DNA from: Plotosus lineatus
Lineage: Eukaryota; Chordata; Actinopteri; Siluriformes; Plotosidae
NCBI GenBank assembly: GCA_024760905.1
Contig: CM045734.1
Span: forward strand, 40,067,064-40,131,063
Reading direction: 5' to 3'
DNA: 64,000 nt
Shown: positions 1-64,000 of the stretch, piece by piece
How the letters are laid out: every line of letters starts with the position of its first letter
How positions within the stretch are numbered: position 1 is the first letter of the stretch
Program-made: the position numbers and the translations under genes
The notes under the pieces: model-generated
The model's database searches: none
What the model was told of the DNA's origin: nothing
The model's input: only the letters and a program-made list of their open reading frames with translations

Positions 1-35
1 CAGCCTAAAGGGCTAGAGCAATGGCGACATGAAGG

Positions 36-353
36 GTGTCCAACAACAGCCCCGAGGGGGTAGAGGCTCCTGAGGGAGCACTTGGCATTGTACAGAGCAT
101 GCCGTCAACTTCCAGAAGTGGAAAGAGAATGAAATCCTTGTGGGAAAGGAAAGAGCAGCCAAATGTCGAGGACATTGCTGCCTCAGATGGAGAAATTGAA
201 TCGGGTGGAGAGACCCCTGATGATCTAGTTTCGGCCAAAGCTCGAGGTGACAAGCCAGCGAGCAACAAGGAAGGTGAGGTCACCGCTGATAATCACCTCA
301 TGAAACTGTTAGATTTTATGGTGAAAAATCAAGTGACCCAGACTGCAGCTTAG
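36..353 (+). other. Small open reading frame, unrecognised, followed by a donor-like site
   Basis: The frame is open from after a TGA at 30-32 to TAG at 351; the first ATG is near 100 (MPSTSRSGKR), giving about 84 residues. The composition is charged and of low complexity, with a short hydrophobic end (LMKLLDFMVK). A perfect donor-like AAAG/GTAAGT lies near 394-402. I do not recognise the product. It could be a LINE ORF1 remnant, an exon of an unrelated gene, or chance. It is on the strand opposite the collagen gene. Confidence 0.2.
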
Positions 354-416
354 TACTTCATAGGTTGGTGGAATTACAATCAAATATCAACTTAAAGGTA
401 AGTCTCATTTAATAGT

Positions 417-734
417 GTAATTAAACATTCAAAAATAATGCATGAGATATAAATAAAACATAAATACACACACATACAGACACGTACGTGCGCGCACATA
501 CACATATGCACACCTCACATAAAAATGTAAGTAGTTTTGTTGGGTTGTTTTTTGTTTTTGTTTGTTTTTTTTGTTTTTTTTTGCATAAGTGGCCTTGATA
601 TGTGGCATTTTTCTTAACTTTTCCCATATTTTTCCTTAATTTCCTTATTTTTTAAATTTTCGATGAATATTTTGAAAAACCCGCAATGCACTGAAGCCAC
701 AGAAACTGAAGCACGAAGTATCGAGGGATCACTC
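417..734 (-). mobile_element. MITE copy a (GGGATCCCTC family), one end missing
   Basis: Shares the family body (AATAATGCAT, CA-rich, T-rich, then GCACTGAAGCC) and ends in a decayed GAGGGATCACT. The other terminal repeat is absent. Confidence 0.6.
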
Positions 735-780
735 TACTATATGGATTGATTAGTTTCTAGTTGGATGATGATAATGATGA

Positions 781-813
<33 letters not shown>

Positions 814-1967
814 GATGATGACAACAGACCACATTGTGACAGTGTGGTTGGTAGCTGGATCAAAACAGGGTCTGTTTGGGTTGGACCCTTAATTTGGAGT
901 AATGTCTGCTTCACATTTTTTTAACAGTACACTTGAGGTTTTTCTCTGAGTTTTTTGGTTTCCTGCCATTGTTCAAAAAATATGCAGGTAGGAAGAATGG
1001 CTGCATTGTATTGCTTCAGTGTGTCAATGTTTGTGTTCTGTGTGATGATGATAAACCTGAGTACCATTCTTTAATTCCTTGAATACAGACGAGAAGCAAC
1101 TCTTCATTGCTACACCCCTCTCTGTGACATAATCACATAGTGTGTCATGTGACACTCTAGTGGCAAATTGTACCAGAGACAGAGAGACAGCGGGACACAG
1201 GGTCTGGCCCTCAAGAGAACATTGCTAAGTTGTCTAGCCACTGCATGGGGCATTCCACAATTGGACACAAATAATACTAGTATTTTTCGTCTTTACAGTA
1301 TCAATGTATGCTTCCTCATTTTACATTGAACAGAATGTGGCAGCAAAATTACAACTATCAGCATGTTACACATCAAATTGTCCACCATATGGTTCTAAAG
1401 TCAGACGAAAACATGTTATAACTCATTTCAGATCAAAGCACCATATTCCCATTATTAACTGGCCTGCTTACTGTCACTCCTCTTGATTTGATGCAGATTC
1501 ATGTTAATGGTGTTAACTTATTAACAGTACACTGATTCATTAGTAAGGAATCCCTGCATCTGGAGATAATACTTTTTACTTGAATATAAATAGATCCGCA
1601 AGATATCCCTGCATGTGAAATGGCAAAGAAGGTTTTCCACAATAAATGTAATAAAACCTCAATATGCTGAGTACTTTAATGAGATTTGTTTTTTTTTTAC
1701 TGAGGTCATTAACATTACTTGCGACTACTGTGAGAACTAGGGACTTAAAAGTTATTGCAATTGCGTCGTCCCACACTGTGCATTATTTTCTGTCATCAAA
1801 ACAAATTGAAACTAATGAATACAATTTATTTCCAATGACAAACAGTAAATATTTTTAGTGGCAATGAGAACCAAGCTATAGTAATGACAGCATTACTCAA
1901 GAGCTGCAGTGGTAGACATGGCCATGAGATGATTCATAAGATGTTTTTATACCACATAGTTTTCAAC
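735..1967. other. Intron/intergenic stretch; GAT microsatellite only
   Basis: A (GAT)n run lies at about 765-825. I see no other gene, exon or recognised repeat in this stretch. Confidence 0.5.
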
Positions 1968-2290
1968 CTTCCATTCATTTGCTGAGCCGCTTAATCCTAA
2001 TTAGGGTCACGGGGAAGCTGGCGCCCATCTCAGCCGACTCGAGGCACTGACAGAGTACACCTTGGACAGCTCACCAGGCCATCACAGGGCAGAAACACGC
2101 TGATGGCTAGTATGCATCCTACTCGTGAAGAAAAGCCAACAATGGTTCTTTTACATGCCTCTCACCATGGACAGTGAGGGACATGGCTGGCCTTTGATAA
2201 CCGAATTAGCTGTACGGGGGGCACAGCAGTGACAACTACTGACAATGGGACCTGAACCCCCAACCCAGGATCGTCAACCTGATCAGTCAA
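1968..2290 (-). mobile_element. tRNA-headed SINE, L2-like tail
   Basis: On the minus strand it runs from a decayed head through the shared body (GGTTCTTTTACAT on the plus strand) to the L2-like tail ending in an ATGAATG-type repeat. The tRNA head is degraded. Confidence 0.75.
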
Positions 2291-2477
2291 TGAACAAATA
2301 AGCCTCCCAGAACTTAAGGAATAAAATGATAACAGAACAACTCAGCGAGAGGATCTCAAGCCCAGATAATGGCTTCATAAATGGCTTCTATATGTTATAT
2401 CAAAGGAAAGACTTTCAAATAGTCATTCAAATATTCAACAGTAATAAATTAATTGGTTAAATAAATTGGTGTATCTG

Positions 2478-2850
2478 GGGGCAGTGGTGGCCTGGTGGTG
2501 ACGGGTGCTGGATCGCTGATCCGAAATTTGGGGGTTCGAGTCCCACTCTCCACAAGGTTGTCACTGTCCCCCCAGTGCAGCGAACTGGATTATCAAAGGC
2601 CGGCCATGTCTCTCACTGTCTATGGTGTGAGGTTCATGTAAAAGAACCATTGCTGTCTTTCGCAAAGATTAGCTGCATAGTCGTCAGCTTGTTTCTGCCC
2701 CTTGCTAAAGGGTTGTGTCAGGAAGGGCATCCGACGTAAAAACCTATGCCAAATCAAACATGCGAATAATTAATATGACTTCCATGAAGATGGAGGCAGA
2801 TGATTCGCTGTGGCGACCCCTGAAAGGGAACAACCGAAAGGAAAAGAAGC
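2478..2850 (+). mobile_element. tRNA-headed SINE, RTE-type tail, full length
   Basis: The head has pol III A-box-like TGGCCTGGTGG and B-box GGTTCGAGTCC. The body is followed by a tail that joins an RTE 5'-leader piece (2709-2753) to the RTE 3' end (from about 2791), finishing in AAAAGAAG. Flanking duplications of about 14 bp (AATTGGTGTATCT) at 2464 and 2851 prove insertion. Confidence 0.88.
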
Positions 2851-2970
2851 AATTGGTGTATCTTGGCTGAAAAATGGTCGGTCATGTTGACATCAGTACA
2901 CCATGGTTATGTGTCTGTGCAAAAAAATAGGTGACTTTTGAGGTATAAGTGACTCGGTATTGGTTATTAC

Positions 2971-58339
<55,369 letters not shown>

Positions 58340-58635
58340 CTGCAACAAAAATACAAGTTCACATTTTATTTGTGTATATTTACAGTTCTTTCATTACATG
58401 AAATTTAGACCAGGTCATGAACTATGTATGACCTGGATTATTGTTGTTTCCTCTATAGAAGATTTACAGAGGAAAAGAAAGTGAGTAGATGGACGTGTAA
58501 ACAGTTTCTGCCACTGGGGTCATTGATTTAACTCTGATATGCCTTTTTCCTGTCTGATTTTCAAGCACAGTGCATAGCCTGGTTGCAAAGCATGTAGCAC
58601 ACCAGTGTTTGTGCTTTATTTAATGCCATTAGTAT

Positions 58636-58855
58636 TTAAGATACAGCTTTATTAAGATAAGATACAGCTTTATTAATCTCACAATGGAGAAATTCACTGT
58701 TACAGGCTCTTGAGGTACTATCAGTAGGGGGTGCAAAAATAGATACAAGTACAAACATACACACATACATATATTATATAAGTAAATAAATAAATAGATA
58801 CATAAATAGTATAAATTACTAAACAATAAAAGAAAAGAATGGAGCAACTTTATAG
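58636..58855 (-). mobile_element. LINE 3' end, inverted copy of 50190-50426
   Basis: TATCTTA-type tail at the left, then TTTATTAATCTCACAATGG as the reverse complement of the other copy; the two look nearly identical. Confidence 0.7.
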
Positions 58856-59558
58856 ACTGTATTTATGAATTCTCAAATTTATTGGTACAAAGTACTTCAA
58901 AATTATATAGATACTCCAAAGGAAATATTGTGAAATATTGAAAAATGATTGCCCCTTTCCAGCCTGTAGGTCTCGATAAGCCCTTCTTGTCAGCGAGTAA
59001 CCTGCTTTAATATGCACAACAATTTATTCCAAATGGCTTAACTAGCTTAAAGTATGTTTTTAGTAGAGCCCCCAAATGGACACCATAGTTATGTAAATTT
59101 TTTGTTCTGTGTCAGGAAATCCAATAAGGCTACTCCGTGGGTTCCCTGGCAAGGTTATTGCTGATTGACAGCAATAAAAAGCAGATTCATTAATAATAAC
59201 TTAACTGAAACCCAAAAACCAAGGCTCATACATCACTGCTCAGCCTCGCTCGAACAGAATTAAAACAAGACAATTTAGCTCAAGGAGACAGACAGACTTG
59301 CAGGGAAATAAAAGTTCATGTAGAAAATGCTGAAATAAGAAGCTTGTCAGAATATGAGCTTGTTAAATAAGTAATTACACTAATAAGACAGATGACGCAA
59401 ATGAACATGGAGTCAGAAAGGTAGTAAAAAGCTAATTCATGCTCAGCCACTTACCAACAGAACTCTATCAGTAGCTCTGCTTTTGGTAGTTCCTACATCT
59501 ATATGCTATGCTTTGTGTTAAAATGCTATAATAATTTACATCTTGGAAGATACAAATA
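58856..59558. other. Intron stretch without recognised content
   Basis: No exon or named repeat seen. Confidence 0.45.
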
Positions 59559-60404
59559 CACCGATCCCTCGCTACGCCGTGCTTCAGTTTCTGCGGCTTC
59601 AGTGCATCATGGGTTTTTCAAAAATATTCATTGAAAAATAAAAAAAGAAGGAAAAATAAGGAGAAAGTTAAGGAAAATGCCGCAATACAAGGCCAATTAT
59701 GCAAACCCCCCCCCCCAAACAAATCAAAACAAACAAACAAAAAAACAACTCAAGAAAACTACTTACATTTTTATGTGAGGTGCGCATCTGAGTGTGCTTG
59801 CGCATGCATCTGTATGCATACAGTTCAGTTCATTTTCTGTAACTGCTTAATCCTAATTAGGGTCGCAGGCAGGCTGGCGCCCATCCCAGCCAATTCCGGG
59901 CGAGGACAGAGTACACCCTGGACAGCTCACCAGGCCATCGCAGGGCGGAAACACAATGACGGCTTTGCAGCTACTCTTCTTGAAAGTCAGCAATGGTTCT
60001 CTTACATGAACCTCACACCATAGACAGTGAGAGACATGGCCGGCCTTTGATAACCCACTGCACTGGGGGGACAGTAACAACCTTGTAGAGAGTGGGACTC
60101 GATTCCCCAACCTTTGGATCAGCGATCCAGTGCCCTATACAACTAGACCACCACTGCTCCTCATCTCTATGTGTGTGCATTTATATTTTATCTACATCTT
60201 ATGCATTATTTTTGAATGTTTAATTGTTATTATGAGCATTTATAGCGTTGAATATGTATTTACTGATATTATATACACATATACATTTACATATACATCA
60301 GTCAGGGGGTCGATCCTACTTTGTGGGAATCGGCGGTCGCGCGGGGTGTGTGTGTGTGGGGTGTGTCTCAGTCCTCATTAACAGCGGCAAGTGAGGGATC
60401 CCTG
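59559..60404 (-). mobile_element. MITE copy h, split by a SINE
   Basis: Left end CACCGATCCCTCGC (slightly decayed) and right end GTGAGGGATCCCTG followed by TA. Interrupted by the SINE at 59817-60161. Confidence 0.8.
59817..60161 (-). mobile_element. tRNA-headed SINE, L2-like tail, nested in MITE h
   Basis: Complete copy; CATCTGTATG and CATCTCTATG on the two sides. Confidence 0.86.
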
Positions 60405-60825
60405 TAAGTAGTAGTGAGATATAAATATGGTGATAATAAAATATATACCGGTTGCAAAAGTGTCACATTCACTTGTTTTCTAAGCTGCTTAATCACAGGG
60501 AGGCGGGTACCCATCTCTGCCATCTCTGGGAAAAGGCAGGGGTACACCCTCAACAGCTTGCCATGCCATTGAAGGGTTTGACATACATACAGTATAACCA
60601 TTCCCATTCCCACCTAGGAGCAATTTGAAACAGCCATTTGTTCACTGTGCATGTTTTTTTAACTGTAGGAGGAAACCATAATTCCCAGAGGAAACCCATG
60701 CAAACATAGGGAGAACATGCATACTCCACAGAAAGACACCCCGAGCCTGGGAATCAAACCTGGGACCTTCTTGTTCTGAGGTAAATGTTCCATTTACTGC
60801 ACGACTGTGCTGCCCCAGTTGAAAG
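60405..60825 (-). mobile_element. Duplicated block plus GGCACGGTGG-type SINE remnant
   Basis: 60405-60545 matches the reverse complement of 35197-35333. From about 60465 it is an L2-like tail and an old SINE body ending near GTGCTGCCCC. Confidence 0.65.
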
Positions 60826-60999
60826 CTTTAATATCAAAAATCTAGGTTATTTAACCCTTTTTGAATCTTGGAAGCCTAAAGTTAATATACAATCTTAATG
60901 ATCAGCCAAAAAAAAAAAAGTCATGCACTGTACTGGTTTTTTATACCACCTGTAGCCTTAACCAAAGCACATAATCACCATGGCATTGTTTCTTCAGTT

Positions 61000-61760
61000 T
61001 GTCAGGTCAAAGATCACCAAAATTATGTGGCAATAAAATGAAGTCAGCTGATGACCTGAATGTAATCAAAGACCAGATTATCTCATCAATGGACTTTTTC
61101 TTTCATAATGGGACAGACATAAAACTGGGGCTCAAATAGTGATAGTGGTTCAGGGAGCATGAAGACTTATTTTCACACATCAATTGCCACCACAGAGTCC
61201 TGGCCTTAACCCTATTGAAAGTCTTTGGGATGCACTGGAGAAGACTTTATGGAGTGGTTTGATTTTACCGTCATCAATTAAAGATGTTTGTAATGGGCAG
61301 TGGTGGTCTGGTGGTAAAACATGCAGGATCACTGATCCTAAGGTTGGGGGTTCGAGTCCCACTCTCCACAAGGTTGTCACAATCCCCTCCAGTGCAGCTA
61401 ACTGCTTTATCAAAGGCCGGCCATGTCTCTCACTGTCTATGGTGAGAGGTTCATGTAAAAGAACCATTGCTGACTTTCGTAAAGAGTATCTGCAAAGCCG
61501 TCAGTGTGTTTCTGTCCCTTGCTAAAGGGTTGTGTCAGGAAGGGCATCCGATGTAAAAAAACAAACCTATGCCAAATCAAACGTGAGAATCAGATGATTC
61601 ACTGTGGCGACCCCTGAAAAAAGTAGGAGGAAGAAGAATTCAAGATGTTTGTGAAAATGAACCCAACTCTGGATGGAAATACATGTTGGAATTTTTAAGT
61701 TGAAACAATGTACTCCAGCCAAATATTAGAGTGGACTATTTTTTCTCTTAAGTAATACAC
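61000..61760 (+). pseudogene. Tc1-like transposase fragment interrupted by a SINE
   Basis: One frame reads PPQSPGLNPIESLWDALEKT, the conserved block around the third catalytic residue of Tc1-family transposases. Upstream TGGGACAGACATAAAACTGG and downstream AACCCAACTCTGGATGG belong to the same repeat, separated by the SINE at 61292-61641. Confidence 0.65.
61292..61641 (+). mobile_element. tRNA-headed SINE, RTE-type tail, nested in the Tc1 remnant
   Basis: Complete copy; AAGATGTTTGT (11 bp) on both sides. Confidence 0.87.
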
Positions 61761-64000
61761 TGGATGTTTAGCACGCACATGCACAGTGATGCTAATGCAT
61801 AGCAAGAAATCAAGCACATGGAGGTGTAGCAGCATGTTTCTGAAAGGTAAGAGAAAGTAACTACGTCATGATGAAATGCACATATAAACTCCACCGAGAC
61901 ACCATGCAGTCATAGTTTTATGTTATTTGTAATTGAGGGCCTACACTATGTGAGTTGCATAAGTTGCAGCCTGTATTTAGGTCTCATGCAGGCCTTAGAC
62001 TAAAGTTTACTAAGATGTTGACCCAGGTCTCTCTCGATTACATTGTTGTTGGTGCAGCTGGAATGAGCAAGCATGTGGTTTCGGATGTGAAAGAGTTTAG
62101 CACTGCCCAACTGTCCACAGTTAAAAACTTGCAGAATGTTTTGTTTATAGCAGTAAAGCATGGTTAAACGGTTTCATTCAGAACCACAAAGCGGTGTAGA
62201 TGCTTTCATGGTACAATACTAAGGTTCTGTTTTCAAGAGCTTTTTCAAAAGACAAAGCTAACAGCAGTCAAGGTCTTATCTGCGGTATAACCCAATAACA
62301 AACTTGATAACCAAAAAATGTTCTGGTTGATTTTGAATGTCCCTAGTTTGCATTTTGCAAACTCATAGTTTTTAAAATGGTCCTTTAACAACAACAACAA
62401 CAACAACAAAAAAAAATTGGTGTGCTTAAATAGCTGTTTTGACAAATTTGATCTGTCTTACATCAGAGCACAACTCAATCTCAGCTCCAAGTCTAGGGAC
62501 GGTCGGATCTGATCTACATTCCCTGCCAGTGTGAACATGAACAATTGCTGTACTCCATATGCAAAATGGCCCCTTGTTTGTGTTTTGGCATATGGATGTG
62601 ATTTTCTGCTTTCACTCACCTCTCCCACACACAAGGCAGTGAAAGACTCAGAGCAAGGAGGAGATGGAGGAAGAACGTGTGAGATGGAGAGCATGGTCTC
62701 GTTCTCCAAACTGCACACTAGATAATAAAACACTAAAACTGTAACCACCAATGGCTCTTAAACACAATGATGACAATAATACAATAGCAAAATAAAATAA
62801 AAGGCTAACCCCGCATGCTAGCTACATAGATCAGGGGTTTAGCTTGAAGTAGAATGAAGCAGTGTGATATGAAGAGCCTAAAAGAGTGCTTCATCTCTGC
62901 CGCTATTAATCTGCCTTTTCCTGGACCGTTTTGGCCAGGACAAAAAAGTCATGAGTGGAGTGCTTTTCCACTGCTGACTCTGCACATACTCGCCATATGG
63001 AGATGCTTACCGGGAGCTCATCTACAGATTTCCTCCTCCTTATTCAGCAGTTCGCCACACTGCTCCACATACTGCAATTTGCTTGGATGCTGTGCATGTG
63101 GCAGCAGTTAGCCAGCAGACTGAGCCAAAGAGAAGGATCTGGTTTTAAATTATTCTTTTTCATGGCATGACAACACTATAGAAAAAAAAAAAAAAAAAAG
63201 ATGCACATGCGTGATGCTCCTTTACAATATTGAGGCGGAGGAAGCCCTTCCATCTCACAATGTGTTCAGGTAGGAGTGTGACTTGACACCCGGGTGTCTC
63301 ATTTCAGCTCATATATGTCACCGGTCTGCTTCTGTAAATCCTTTCATGTGTGCACCACACTGATTGCTGTAGAGCTACTAAGGCACCCGAGGGAGACTGC
63401 GGGTCTGGCTTCTTGGAATCTAATACAAAAAGCGATGGGAAAAGGACAACTTTTTCCACTTCTTAAATAATGTTGACACTAAAGATTTTTCTGCTACTAA
63501 ACTACCTAATCTTTGTAAATTTTTAAAGACTGGCACAGGATATCTAGTTACATGGGAATTAGGGACAAAAGCCAGGGTTATAGTGGTCTGCACTGTACAT
63601 TTGGAGCTGAGTTCTGTACAAGAAATGTATTAATAGCAAACATTTGACTCAGAAAACCTATTTTGTCAACAGAATGAAACAATCAAATGAGGAAAACATC
63701 TATAAACACCAACAATGTATGCACCATAGCAATCCATGAATGTTACCAATGATAGTAATATTCTCCAGCTGTCTTACAGATATTATAAAGCACAATACCA
63801 TGCATTATATTTAAGGCTCAATTGGTCAAAAAAAATTGAGTCTCCATGAGGGTTTTGATGAATATGGAGAGGAAAACCACATTCATGCTCATTTTGAGCT
63901 GTGTTCTTACCATCATTCAAGAGCATGTCTCATATTTTCAGATATATATCTCATATCTCCGTAGCGTGAAGCGATCAGGAGTTCAACTCCTCCTGGATGG
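61761..64000. other. Upstream collagen intron (rest of window)
   Basis: A (CAA)n run at about 62390-62408 and an A18 run at 63182-63199. No collagen exon, RNA gene or named repeat seen. Confidence 0.5.

Overview
The window looks like nuclear DNA of a ray-finned (probably teleost) fish. Coding sequence is in short exons separated by AT-rich introns, and the introns are packed with repeat types common in fish genomes: RTE-type LINEs, tRNA-derived SINEs, a Tc1/pogo-like MITE family, hAT relics and long CA/TG microsatellites. There are no operons, no rRNA and no CRISPR.

The only host gene I can support is on the minus strand. Twenty-four consecutive collagen exons run from 58339 down to 2971. 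Each is exactly 45 or 54 bp, in phase 0, starts with a whole Gly codon and has GT-AG borders. Together they encode 411 residues of Gly-X-Y triple helix. One exon (52597-52650) carries the imperfection GLSPGRVPNG. The exon-by-exon match to what I remember of human COL27A1 indicates a type XXVII/XXIV fibrillar collagen; which of the two paralogues it is stays open. The 5' end (signal peptide, LamG/TSPN domain) lies beyond the right edge. The rest of the helix and the C-propeptide lie beyond the left edge.

Layout: 1-2970, intron with repeats and an unexplained small ORF at 36-353. 2971-12304, twelve exons in two tight clusters plus singles. 15258-30464, nine widely spaced exons, two with TG repeats against their splice acceptors. 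30465-52309, a 21.8-kb intron holding two RTE LINEs in opposite orientation, a Tigger-like element with a hAT inside it, and a 104-bp palindrome. 52310-58339, three exons. 58340-64000, upstream intron.

The repeats tell a connected story. A full-length RTE LINE (36917-40082, 20-bp target-site duplication) has an internally deleted derivative (56470-56922, 17-bp duplication). About a dozen copies of a tRNA-headed SINE end in a tail that joins a piece of this LINE's 5' leader to its 3' end. About as many copies of the same SINE carry a quite different, L2-like tail. Nested insertions give a relative order of activity. I found no new defence or metabolic system. The points most worth checking are the two-tailed SINE and the TG-repeat splice sites.
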